DNA of 64,000 nt from Rosellinia necatrix (lineage: Eukaryota > Ascomycota > Sordariomycetes > Xylariales > Xylariaceae), in NCBI GenBank assembly GCA_021209875.1, contig JAGYVD010000008.1, forward strand, positions 1,611,501 through 1,675,500, given 5' to 3'. The notes beneath the pieces are model-generated. The model saw only the letters and a program-made list of their open reading frames with translations. It had not been told where the DNA came from and did not search any database. This document shows, in pieces, positions 22,809-34,737 of the stretch. The first letter of the stretch is position 1. Every line of letters begins with the position of its first letter. Position numbers and translations under genes: made by a program.

Positions 22809-23912
22809 ATGACCGAGGCAATACCATCACCCATCGCGACACCGAAGCGGAAGCGGGAGGACCTGGTTGCTGACATGCACCTCTCCGCCTCACCCACCCC
22901 GCGCTACGCTGCCAAGACCGTCTTCTCTTTCCGACCGCCGAGTCTCCAGCCCACCGTCCGATCAGACGACCCGATCGAAGACGGGAGTGGCAGTCCGCAG
23001 TCCAGGGTCGCTCAGAAGTTCAGGAACTTGGCGATCCGAGAGAGCGGTGAGGGTCTCCAGGATTCCGCCGGCGGTTGGGAAGCCGAAAGCGGGGGCGGGG
23101 CCACTGTAGGCGTTGGGGGCCCTTCTCGCTGGGTTGGCCGCGATGTTTTAGCCGCGCCCAACACCACCAGGTTCGACTTCGATGCCGGCATCGCCGCCCT
23201 CCAGGCAAATATGCAATTAGATGCCGACGATGATGACATCACCGCTTCCCGCAAGCGCTCCAAGACTTCCCAGCCCAGCGTACCCAGCATACTCGGCCTC
23301 GAGCCCGTCACCGATGGCTTGGTCGGGGACACAAACAATTCCACCACCGCTCAGATCCTTCCCATGGATATCCAAATAAATAGCCACTTGTCGGTGACGG
23401 TAGACCCAAACATCGCAGGTGAACCCAGAGGCCGCACCCCCGGTGATTTACGAAAATCCTATCCGTCAATTAATCGTCTGACGGACTCCAAATCTCGTAG
23501 CCGTAGACGGGCGGGGACCCCCCCTTTGCTTTCGAGGCGGAAGGGGAAGGGCCAGTCTTTGTCGGTAAAGGAGGACGGCGGGGAAGGGCCTATAATTGTT
23601 GACCTCGTTCGTGCAGCTCTCACTTGGCGCGAAGATGAGATTACGGTGTACGATCCGGAGGACAAGGATGACGATGGGACAGGCATTAATGGCATCGGAT
23701 TCAAGCCTACTGCTGCCGTAGCCTACCAACGTGCCCAAAAGCGACGTCAACAACTCGCTGAGTATAAGAAGCGCGAGGAAAGCGAGGCTAGGGCGAGGAG
23801 AAACCAACGCCGAAGAGAGCACTTGGGTGGGGGGGCCGAGATGACCAGAAAACAATCCATCGTACGGGTACACTTCTCTGAGGCACCACCAACCACCGTT
23901 ATGACGACATAA
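22809..23912 (+). CDS. Conserved fungal hypothetical protein, probably nuclear
   Basis: A single exon of 367 residues; the frame is open 30 bases further upstream but the first ATG is 22809. I recall similar proteins in filamentous ascomycetes but no function. The N-terminus has PKRKRED, a nuclear-localisation-like motif. The middle is low in complexity and probably disordered. Basic blocks SRSRRRAG and SRRKGKG follow. The best conserved part is LTWREDEITVYDPEDKDDD, followed by GTGINGIGFKPT and a long Lys/Arg/Glu-rich helix (AQKRRQQLAEYKKREESEAR). This suggests a nuclear scaffold or nucleic-acid-associated role, but only as inference. It converges on COX20, with a 551-bp gap. Confidence 0.75.
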   Translation: MTEAIPSPIATPKRKREDLVADMHLSASPTPRYAAKTVFSFRPPSLQPTVRSDDPIEDGSGSPQSRVAQKFRNLAIRESGEGLQDSAGGWEAESGGGATVGVGGPSRWVGRDVLAAPNTTRFDFDAGIAALQANMQLDADDDDITASRKRSKTSQPSVPSILGLEPVTDGLVGDTNNSTTAQILPMDIQINSHLSVTVDPNIAGEPRGRTPGDLRKSYPSINRLTDSKSRSRRRAGTPPLLSRRKGKGQSLSVKEDGGEGPIIVDLVRAALTWREDEITVYDPEDKDDDGTGINGIGFKPTAAVAYQRAQKRRQQLAEYKKREESEARARRNQRRREHLGGGAEMTRKQSIVRVHFSEAPPTTVMTT

Positions 23913-24463
23913 ACTACCGGCTATTCACGTATCCCTTTAGTTTATCATCCCGGCGGGTAGCACGCAAACATTTTCTGCTAGGCCCTCTTTGAGACAAGCG
24001 AGCGTCCATTTGCCAGTGCGAATTCCTAGGAAGGAAAGCGTTTGCCCGTAGGTTACGCAGCTACCCGGGTGACTCGAGTCGAGGCACCCTTGTTTTGAAT
24101 ACGATTACAGCACGTCAACCAAATTTTGTTGGGCGTTGGAGGAATCTTATAGGACCAAGGTTATTTGGCGTACTGGGACCTATCGCCGGTATTTGAGTTC
24201 ATTGGCACCCCATTTCTAGCTTCGTTCGTGGGTCCCGGCCGTATTTTACATTTATTCGTAATAGGTCTATGGTAAATAGTTCCTCCAGCCAGCATCGGCG
24301 GAGGGCTAGGCGATAAAGCCTACGGAGTTTGATAGGTATTACAGCAACGCCATATCTTTCGGCGTTGATATATGATAGCACAAAATCGATATACCCATAG
24401 CCTTGAGGCGAGCCCGAACGGCTTGCACGACTTCTTGCGATGTCAGTTTTCTCCTCCAATTGA
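23913..24463. other. Convergent spacer, nothing recognised
   Basis: It lies between the 3' ends of the upstream unknown gene and COX20. No gene or strong repeat is visible. Confidence 0.5.
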
Positions 24464-25107
24464 TCACCAAAACTTATACCAGCGTTTCTGCGCCTGCAGG
24501 GCTTTCTCCTCCGCTTCTTGTTTCAGTCGCGCAGCTTCCGCTGCCTGTGCCTTTTTTTCGGCCTGCTTGCGGTCGATAACCTCGACAACTCGTGCCATGG
24601 CGGCGCGCTCTTTGCGTCGTTGCACCTGGCAATATTCCCACTGGATCACGCTGCCGAGGAGAAAGGCCCCGAAGGCCCAATTCGCTGCCTTGGGTGCTCT
24701 CGCTACGCCAGAAGGAGTGATATCAGCCGAACGGGATTCTTCGGCCGTGGAATTGTCTAGATCTCTTCGCGGATGAACATACCTCCCGCAACGAACCGTC
24801 CCACCCCCACAACTGCCCCGGCCCCTATACCCGTCATAAAGCCCTCTCTTGCACACGGTATTTGATGAACCTTGAGGAAATCATCGGACTTAATTGACTG
24901 CATTCCCTCTTTGAATGTCGGCCTCGAGGTTTTGCTTGGCTGCCCTTCTGTCCCCGTGGGTGGTGCACCGGCAATATGGCTTCTTTCGGGTGTCGTCGAG
25001 CTGTGAAATACCTCGTATATCTGTGGCTTTTTGACATGATCTGGCGGCTCGGTGGCGCCGGGCGGAGGCCCGCGCAGGTTTGGAGGTGTGGTATCGTCTT
25101 GCGACAT
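24464..25107 (-). CDS. COX20: Cytochrome c oxidase assembly protein COX20
   Basis: An inner-mitochondrial-membrane chaperone for the Cox2 subunit of cytochrome oxidase. Two exons on the minus strand, 25107-24783 and 24696-24464, give 185 residues. The first half is polar and proline-rich. The family core is FLKVHQIPCAREGFMTGIG, then a glycine-rich first membrane segment (AGAVVGVGRFVAG). The splice joins this to APKAANWAFGAFLLGSV, the second membrane segment. WEYCQVQRRKERAAMARVVE and a Lys/Ala/Glu-rich tail end the protein. The length and two-helix layout fit fungal COX20. It is transcribed away from POL2; the start codons are 607 bp apart. Confidence 0.85.
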
Positions 25108-25714
25108 TAGAAGGCCGTTGTAAATCGGTTGGGGGACGAAAATCGTGCTATAGAGCTATGACGCTAACCTAACTGACGTTCAAACGACCGGCCAACCGTG
25201 TGGGTCCCGACCCAGGCTGTTTCTATGCATATATGCAGTCAGTGTAGTGGGCACCTAGGTATTCGGTATGCAGGGCGGGGATTGGCGGTTAACCGGGGCT
25301 CTTAAAATCCCTGGTCGCGCTAGCGCGTAGGGGGTGGGCCGGCAGGGATGCACGCCACACTATGCTATGTTGCAGCTTCGCGTCGCGCGTTCTTGGTGGG
25401 TTTTGTTAGTACACACTACTGTCACTACACTACACTCACTACCCTACACTAGGCATGCTCATTCAATGTTGATCAATTTCTAGACATACATGCAAAACAA
25501 CAACATACAATCAACGTTACTGTTCCTTCGCCAGCATCGTCAGTGCCCACAGATATAGCCAATGCGTGTGTAGTGGCATATTTTGCATTCATTAACCTGT
25601 CAATGTCATCTGCAAGTTGACAGATTCAACCCTCGCATCGTTAGTCCGCTTGTCCAGAGGGCACTCGACTCTTCCACCCCTCGTCGAAGCCACAGCCCCG
25701 ACCCAAAACTGACA
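25108..25714. promoter_or_regulatory. Shared divergent promoter region of COX20 and POL2
   Basis: The 607 bp between the two start codons holds no gene. It contains a CACTAC-type repeat (about 25408-25452). I see no clear TATA box or cell-cycle box that I would assert. Confidence 0.5.
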
Positions 25715-28700
25715 ATGCCCAACACATCGCTCCGCCGGCCCCAAAAAGGCTATGTTCGCCGGGGGGGCAAGCAAGCATACCATGGCGGCCCGCGCACGAG
25801 GACGTTTGCCGCCTCCACCACACGCACCGAGGGCACATCAGCAGACGAGAAAGCCGAACGGACACTCCTGGCCACGCAAATCGATGAGTCCATGGGCTTT
25901 GCGCGCTACGAGGCCGGCCGCTCACGTGAAGGCTGGTTAGTGAATATACAGCCGACAACCGTGGGACTGGATGACGATCGTGTACCCGGCGGTCGGGCAG
26001 CCCTCGACTGCTACTTCATCGAACAGGACGGACAGACTTTCAAAGCGACAATCGAATACGACCCATACTTTCTGATCGCCGTGCGCAAGGGCCGTGAGAG
26101 CGAAGTAGAGGAGTGGCTAAAGCGTGTGCCTGGTGGTGGTGTCGTGCGCCATGTAAAACGGGTGGAGAAAGAGGACCTTTCCATGCCGAATCACCTATTG
26201 GGGTATCGGCGTACATTTCTCGAGTTACGTTTTGCGAACGTGTCAGATTTGATGTCTGCCAGGAGGGATATAATGCCCGTTGCGGAGAAGAACCGCAAGG
26301 CTATGGGGACGGTGGATGTATACGCCGAGGTCGCTGCGTACGTTAAATCTTCAAAATGCCGTTGGAAGATGGCGTTGCCGTGGTAGCGAATGGGCGACGG
26401 CTAATATTGGGACAGGGAACAAGCCGGATTCGACCTATTTGACGATTCACGAGACGATGATAGACGACATAATGCTTCCTTTTCAGACGCCAGCGATTAC
26501 ATCGTTGATATTAGAGAATTTGATGTTCCATACCATGTAAGAGTAATGATAGATATGAGTGAGCACCCCGGCTACCTTCCCTCCGTTCTACAGCTTACAC
26601 CACCTTAGATATTCGAGTAGGCAAATGGTACTTTGTCGAGGCGAAACACGGAGTCACCACCATAACCCTCAACGAGGAGCGACTGGTTCAGGCCGACCCA
26701 GTTGTCATGGCGTTTGATATCGAGACTACTAAACTGCCGCTTAAATTCCCCGACGCCGCAATCGACCAGGTTATGATGATATCATACATGATAGATGGTC
26801 AAGGTTTTCTCATCACCAACCGCGAGATTGTTTCTGAAGACATTTCCGACTTCGAGTATACCCCAAAGCCCGAATACCCCGGCCGATTCATGATTTTCAA
26901 TGAGCCCGACGAAAAGGCTGTTCTTGAAAGATTTTTTTCGCATGTTAAAGAGGCGAGGCCGACCGTTATTGCCACTTACAACGGAGACTTCTTCGATTGG
27001 CCGTTTGTCGAAACCCGAGCGAGTCTTAATGGCATTGATATGTACCGCGAAATTGGATGGAGAAAGGACAGTGAGGATATTTATAAATGCGCATACGGTG
27101 TTCATATGGATTGTTTTGCCTGGGTCAACCGAGATTCCTATCTACCACAAGGAAGCCGTGGCTTGAAGGCCGTTACCGTTGCCAAACTTGGATACGACCC
27201 CGACGAGCTAGATCCCGAATTAATGACACCATACGCAAGCGAACGGCCGCAGACTCTTGCAGAGTATTCCGTTTCCGACGCCGTTGCGACTTATTACCTG
27301 TACATGAAGTACATACACCCGTTTATCTTCTCACTGTGCACAATCTTACCGCTAGGAGGCGACGATGTATTACGGAAAGGAACAGGTACGCTATGTGAGA
27401 TGTTGCTGATGGTCCAAGCATACCAAGGCGAGATTGTGTTACCCAATAAGCACGTGTCCCCAAAGGAATCGTTCTGGGATGGGCATCTGCTCGACGCAGA
27501 GACATATGTTGGTGGTCATGTTGAAAGTATCGAAGCAGGTGTTTTCCGTGCAGATATTCCCGTTAATTTTGCAGTGGATACGGGCGCCGTGGACGAGCTT
27601 CTTCGCGATCTTGATGCGGCACTCAAGTTCTCTATCGAGGTCGAGGAGAAAAAGTCGATTGATGATGTCACCAACTACGATGAAGTAAGGGATCAAATTG
27701 CGGCCCGACTAAACCAATTGAAGGAAACGCCGAACCGGAACGAACGGCCGTTGATATACCATTTAGATGTCGCGTCCATGTACCCCAATATTATGACAAC
27801 AAATCGACTACAGCCAGACTCTATGGTTCAGGAGTCAGATTGCGCAGCTTGCGATTTCAATAGACCAGGAAAGACATGTGATCGGAGGCTTCCCTGGGCT
27901 TGGAGAGGGGAATATCTTCCAGCCAAGCGAGATGAGTACAACATGATTCGCCACACCCTAGAAACCGAGTTGTTTCCTAGTAAATGGCCGAACGGGCCAG
28001 AGAGGACATTCATGGATCTGCCAGAGGACGAACGAGCTGCACTCATCAGGAAGCGATTGACCTCATACAGCCAGAAGGTATACCACAAGATCCGTGATCA
28101 GACAACAATTGTTCGAGAAGCCATCATATGTCAACGCGAAAACCCTTTCTACATCGACACGGTACGCGATTTCCGAGATCGACGATATGATTACAAGGGC
28201 AAGGCCAAAGTATGGAAAGGGAAGACAGACGCCCTGAAGTCTTCCGGCGCTCCTGGCCAAGAGGTCGAGAACGCGAAGAAGATGATTGTTCTATACGATT
28301 CGTTACAGCTCGCCCACAAAGTCATTTTAAACTCCTTCTACGGCTATGTCATGCGAAAGGGTTCGCGGTGGTTTTCCATGGAAATGGCTGGTGTGACTTG
28401 TTTGACGGGCGCAACTATTATCCAGTTGGCTAGATCACTAGTCGAGAGACTTGGACGCCCTCTCGAATTGGATACTGATGGTATCTGGTGCATGCTTCCC
28501 GCCACGTTCCCCGAGAACTTTGCGTTTAAACTCAGAAATGGCAAAAAGCTCGCAATCTCTTACCCCTGTGTCATGTTGAACCATTTGGTACACGCCAAAT
28601 TTACGAACCACCAATACCAGACTCTAGTCGACAAGCAGACGTTCAAATATGATACGACCAGTGATAACTCAATCTTTTTCGAGGTCGACGGGCCGTACAA

Positions 28701-31700
28701 GGCCATGGTTCTTCCTACGTCCAAAGAAGAAGACAAAAATTTGAAGAAGCGTTACGCCGTTTTCAACGACGACGGGAGTCTAGCAGAGCTGAAGGGGTTC
28801 GAAGTTAAGCGGCGAGGTGAGCTGAAGCTGATCAAGATATTCCAACAGCAGGTTTTCAAGTTCTTCTTGGAGGGTAGCACATTGAGTGAATGTTATGCCG
28901 CTGTCGCAAAGGTTGCGAACAAATGGTTGGATGTCCTATACAATAAGGGGTCAACACTGGCCGACGAGGAGTTTATTAACCTTATCTGCGAAAACCGAAG
29001 TATGAGCAAGACGCTCGAGGAGTATGGTTCCCAGAAATCGACCTCAATTACTACTGCCAAGCGTCTGGCCGAATTTCTAGGAGCGCAGATGGTCAAAGAT
29101 AAAGGCCTGAACTGCAAGTATATCATCTGTGCTAGACCTCGCAACGCCCCGGTGACCGAACGCGCAGTACCAGTGGCTATTTTCTCTGCCGAGCCTGAAA
29201 TCAAGCGGCGATTTTTAACAAAATGGTTGAAAGAGGAGCCTACCAACATGGATCCTCGAGCGTTGCTCGACTGGGATTACTATCTCGAACGTCTCGGTTC
29301 CGTCATCCAAAAATTGATCACTATTCCAGCGGCTCTGCAGAAAATCCGTAACCCCGTTCCCCGCGTTGCACACCCAGATTGGCTCCAACGGAGAATCAAT
29401 ATCAAAGACGACAAGATGAAGCAGAAGAAGCTTACCGATTTGTTTACGAAGGAACCTCTGGGCGACATCACAAATATCAAAGGCTCCAGGTTAGAGGATC
29501 TCGAGGATTATGGGCCAAAGTTGCTCAAACAAAAGAACATGGCTGCTGCCATAAGCGCCTCGCAAGCTGCGCCCTTACCTTCGAAACGCAAATCCCCAGA
29601 GCCCGAACCGGAGAGTCAAGACCTCTTCGCAGCCCTTCCAAAGGAGATGCCAGATCCATCCGAAGACTACCCAGCCTTCCTAGAGTATCAGAAGAAGAAA
29701 TGGAAAATCCAGAAGCAGGCTCGTATACGTCGCCGACACCTCTTCGGAGATCGACGAGGTAACGTTGGCAGCAATATTCAGCAAACGTTCCGCAATCAAG
29801 CCGAAGTTACCTTCAGAAACACCTGGCAGCTTCTACAGCTTCGAATAACTGATAATCCCGGAATAGTGACAGCATTCGTGCTGATAGATGCAAGGATGCA
29901 TACCCTTAAGGTCAAGGTTCCACGCCAAGTCTTCCTCAACTTGAATGGGAAAGATCTACCCGACATAGACGTCGAAGGCTGTGATGTTGAGCAAGTCACT
30001 CACACACTCCCTAATGGGCATCACTCAGCTCATCTCTTCAAGATCACCGTCCCGGAAGACGTGTATTTTGCCGAGGCGGAGAAATTTTCGTTGCTATTCA
30101 ACCATCCTAGTGTTGAAGGGGTGTATGAAAAACAGGTACCTCTCAATATGCGTGCCGTTCTCCAGCTAGGTAATCTCTGCACAATAGATCAGAGCCAGCA
30201 AGGCGTCCTAGGCAAAGGTCTGGAAGAAGGGTTTAATCTCTCCGGGTTGATGCGGCCACTAAAGCCGAAACCATATCTCGACGCCAATCCCTTAGCTTAT
30301 ATGTACATGTCTCACATCACAGCAGGCGAGCGGCAAATATTTGGGCTTTTCTCTACAACAAATGACCAGGCACACATCATTATCCTACAAAAGAGTAAAG
30401 ATGCTAACTCAGAACTGCCTAATGTCAACAAAATCTACAGCGAGATGCGCACGCGAAGATTGCAGGAAGACCAAGAAAATAATTGGCAGGAATGTTTTGA
30501 GTATCAAGAGAAGTTAAACTTCAAGGTAACTCAAGTAACGACCCGGAGGAAAGCTCACCTAGAGATCGGTGACTTAGTCAAGAAGATGAAAAAGGACGAA
30601 ATAAAGCCGATCATGCTTGTTATCCAGTCTTCCCAACGCAATTTGCTTGTTCACGACGTTCCCATTCTGGCGGAATTCCCAATCCTGCCCCTGAAATACG
30701 ACCAGGCAGACAGTTCTCTCCCACCTCTCGGTTGGCAGTCGGTTATCGCCAAGCGGCTTGTCTCGCATTATTTAAGCCTAGGTTCTTGGATACTTCACCT
30801 CACGGCGCTCGCGAGATATGGCGATATACCCCTTTGCAATTTGGAACGAGACGACCCTAGGTTTCTTATTGACGTCGCATACGCTAGACGGTTGCAGATG
30901 AACAATGTCGTTTTATGGTGGTCACCAGGATCAAGACCAGATCACGCCGGCTACGAACAGGATGACGTTTCCGGTCCTCTGGATACTGTCGCAATGCCAT
31001 CGGTTAATAATCCTGGCACCTATGCGTCTGTCTGCATTGACCTGGAGGTCCGGAACCTTGCAATCAACACGATACTTACTTCGTCTCTTATCAATGAACT
31101 CGAGGGCGCTGACTCTATCTCCTTCAATCCTGCATCTGATTCTGGCCCTTCAGATGGTTCAGAGATGCTCCACTCGGAGTCTGCCTTTGCCAATGCCGGC
31201 GTATTAGTCCTCCGTGAGATGGTAAAATCTTGGTGGGCCGAAGCCTGCAAGGGCAGTCCGATGGCGGATATTCTTGTACAACATCTCGTTCGTTGGGTTG
31301 AATCGCCCGACTCGTTTATGTACGATCGCGCTCTGCATTATTATGTGCAGATGATGAGCCGCAAAGCTCTCTTGCAACTCATAGCAGATTTCCGTCGCGT
31401 TGGGACCCAAGTGGTATTTGCGAACTCGAACCGATTGCTACTTCAAACCACAAAGTCAGATGTGGGAAATGCATACGCGTACAGCCAATACATTATCAAG
31501 AGCATCAAGAGCAAACCACTATTTCATTTCATAGATCTGGAAATAAAGGAATACTGGGACTATCTAGTCTGGTATGACGAGTTTAATTATGGCGGTAAAG
31601 CCTGCCAAGAAGTAATCGAGGCTCAAGAACAGAACCTCGAGACGATCATGTGCTGGCAGATTAAGACCTTCTTGCCAACCCGCCTCCAAGATACCTTCCA

Positions 31701-32658
31701 ACACTGGGTCGTTGAATTCATTCAACTCATGCACGGTATTAAGCACCCACAGAACGGAGATCCCGATTCTACACCAAGACTTACTCAACTACCCTTCCGT
31801 AGTCTCACACAGGTCACCGAGGCTGATGACAAAGATAAGCCTCAGATCATTCTCACCAAGACATTCGAGCGCCCACTCAAAAAGGAGATCCAGTCTCTTA
31901 TCTCGACACAGACCCGTGAGCTTTTGCACCCTGAACTCGCGTCCGACTGGTCATTCCCCTTGCTCCCAGGCAACAGTGGAAGCCATAATCCACATCCTCG
32001 TCTCAAGCATCTGCAGTCTCAAGCGCAGAGAAGCGGCACCGAGAACGCGGTGCTAGAGTTCATCAAATCGCTGATGCAAGTGCTATCCCTCGACAAGAAC
32101 ATCACCAACGAAGCGCGCCTGCTACGGCGCGAGCTGCTAGCGCTCTTCGACGTCCGCGAGTTCAGCAACGACGGCGCCTTCGCAAACCCCAGCGCGTCGC
32201 TCAAGATCCCGCAGTGGAGCTGCGCCGAGTGCACGCTCGCGCGGGACTGGGACCTGTGCCGCGACGAGAGCCTGCTGCCGGACCTGGCGGCGCTGTCCAC
32301 ATCGCTGGCCGCGAACGGCGGCACCTCCGAAGGGGAGGTCCGGAAGGCGGCGGCGGCGAAGCCGTGGAACTGCACGTTCTGCGGGGCCGAGTTCAGCAAG
32401 CTGCGGATCGAGGAGCGGCTCCTGGCGGACGTGAACGCGTGGACGGCCGAGTGGACGACCCAGGACGTCAAGTGCGAGCGGTGCGGCAGCGTCCGGCTCA
32501 ACGAGTTCATGGAACACTGCACCTGCTCGGGCCCCTGGGCCGAGAGCGTCAAGAGGGACGAGGTGATCCGCAGGCTGGGCGTGTACGCGGGCGTCGCGGA
32601 CTGGTTCGGGCTGCGAATGCTGGCCGCCCTTGTGGGGGAGGTGCTGGGAAGCCTATAG
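25715..32658 (+). CDS. POL2: DNA polymerase epsilon catalytic subunit
   Basis: Leading-strand replicative polymerase of the nucleus. Three exons: 25715-26337, 26416-26558 and 26609-32658, giving 2271 residues against about 2220 in yeast. Exonuclease motifs: FDIETTKLP (Asp292/Glu294), NGDFFDWPF, and YSVSDAVATYY. Polymerase motifs: DVASMYPNIM (Asp642), NSFYGYVMRKGSRW, and ELDTDGIWC (Asp877/Asp879). The cysteines in CAACDFNRPGKTC belong to the CysX motif known to hold an iron-sulphur cluster in this enzyme. The C-terminal half is the inactivated second polymerase module. Two Cys motifs close the protein, with CAEC/CTFC and CERC/CTC ligands. All catalytic residues are intact. The last 550 bases switch abruptly to high GC. 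Confidence 0.97.
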
Positions 32659-34737
32659 GGGCCGGACACCTTGGGAAGGGTGTTGGGCACCCTGGGGTTG
32701 CGGCCATGTGACACTCAAGAGTGAGGCGATGTTACGTTTTTTGTTTTTTGGTTTTTCAACCTTTTTTTTGGGCGCGCTGAGACATTATGCATGGTGAAAA
32801 GTTGGCGTGGCCTTCTGGGGTTTCATTGACATGCTGGCTTCACGATCCATGTCAGGTGTTGGGTTCTGCTGTGCTCAGGCTGCTTTGATACATGTACATT
32901 TATCTTATACACACACCACAATGCTACGATATCACCTATCACGAGCGATATTTGCTTCATCGGTCCTGAATAAACGACAACCTGAGCCTCAACTAGGCTC
33001 GTACGGTTTCCTTCGAGTTTGGGTGAGATTCCTTGTTTGGAAAGCATACTTGTTTCTCGGGGGTATGTCTTTAGGCTCACCATTGCTGGCCACACAGCAG
33101 ATATTTATTTTTAAATCTCAAATTTTCCAACCCGCGCCGGTACCTGAGGTTCAATCACCAAACCCCAGTAATTCTAACACACTTTCTTCGTCTAGCCGTC
33201 GAGCATCATGCTCGGTCTATCAATTACATATCTACGGGTTTAAATTACAACATGGAAACCTTTTTTCAGTTAGTCTCGTATTATAGCCTCATAGACACAA
33301 TGCAACATTAATTCTTCTGATGCGGCCGGCTTGGGCGGACGCGGTAGTCAATCATAACCTACCCAAGGATTCAACATCGTGAACATCACTCTACCCCGCT
33401 GCCCTTACTTAGTAGGTGCTACTGGCTACGCGATGGCAAGGCAGAAAGCGTAGAAGTAAAAATAAAAATGGGCAGTAAGACGCACTGCCATGACGATGCA
33501 TTCGAAAGCATGCATCTTAATCAAGTCACGTTGCTCGGTTGTCTGATTGGGCTCGCGCGGGGATATGAGGCTCTTCCCAGGCGAATTAGATGCCGAGAGT
33601 CACGATACCGGCAGTTGGTCCAGTCCTCTGCCTCGGCCGCCCCACGCAGCTGAACGTCTCCTGCATGAGATAAGCCCCCGCGGACGACATGCCCAAGGCC
33701 TCGTCCGCCCTCACGGGAACATCACATCCAACCCCAAAGCTCCACACCATTTCAGAACTATCGGATCGCGGGCTGAGACGCGTGGCTATCCCACCTCCAC
33801 GGAGGCAAAGACTGCCCTGTCGGAACTACATGCGGGTTTGCATACGGCGAACGAAGCTGGCCTCGATGTATTCGTGCGTGGTTATGCGCCTTGGCATGCA
33901 GTGGGAGACGTTTTCATAGGTCGAAGGTGTCGGCGCATTTTCTTATAGGACGGGTCACACACACACACATATAGACACACACACGTGTGAGTCACTTCTT
34001 TGTTGTTCATACCCTTCCTTCCCTCCCTCCCTCCCTCCTCCCCCCTTTCCCCAGAATTCGTGTCCCACCAACAAGAGTCGAAAGCAGCGAGGATATATGC
34101 TATATGGCCACATGCCGCGCAAGCGATCTGCCGGGTGATGATAGCATCCGCCGTACGTGTCACAGAAGCCCGCTCAACACCAAGGCGATGAGTTCGGAGC
34201 CTAACTAACAAGACGCCTATCCTCACTTACTTACGGAATCCACTTCGGTGTGAGGCTCTTCGGGTCGCGTGACGACATTGCCAGCTCAATGAGGCTGTTC
34301 GGTTTCCACCGAGAACAGCGCGCGATAACCGCCGTGATGAAAATTTACGCCCGCTCAGACTCGAGGCTCACCAACTATCCTCATAGTATCATAGCACGAG
34401 CTAAATGGACATATGCATATGTGAATATAGTTACCGAAGTTCAATGTATACATCGATACTTACATCACTTCTCGTTACTGGCTAAAGGCTCACCAATGGA
34501 AATGTCGGCGTCTTAATGCTAACTAAACCTTAACATTCTCCCCGACTATCTATGTTAACGACTTGTTTTTCATTCAATACGAAGATGACATATGAAATTG
34601 CACCAATGAATGAGCGACAGGTGAACCAAACAACCCAATGTCCTTTAGCCAACACTCCAGGCCCCCAGATTCAACTGCCAGCCGTCCCCCCTCTGCATAC
34701 ACGATGCCTTCAGCTACCTCTACTCTTCCTTCTCCCC
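32659..34737. other. Gene-poor spacer
   Basis: No gene is supported in 2.1 kb. A T-rich tract follows POL2 (about 32736-32769). An AC microsatellite lies at 33956-33985 and a CCTT/CCCT pyrimidine tract at 34013-34048. Short open frames between 33470 and 33950 have no recognisable content. The final part is the 3' flank of the minus-strand ankyrin-vWA gene. Confidence 0.55.
33956..34048. repeat. AC microsatellite followed by CCCT tract
   Basis: CA repeats with one ATATAG interruption run from 33956 to 33985. A pyrimidine-only CCTT/CCCT tract runs from 34013 to 34048. Confidence 0.9.

Noticed and set aside
32807..33286. 159-codon frame downstream of POL2
   Set aside because: It lacks an ATG at its head and has no recognised domain; the region is AT-rich spacer.
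33468..33950. Three overlapping short frames
   Set aside because: No domain and no consistent splice model; codon use unlike the neighbouring genes.
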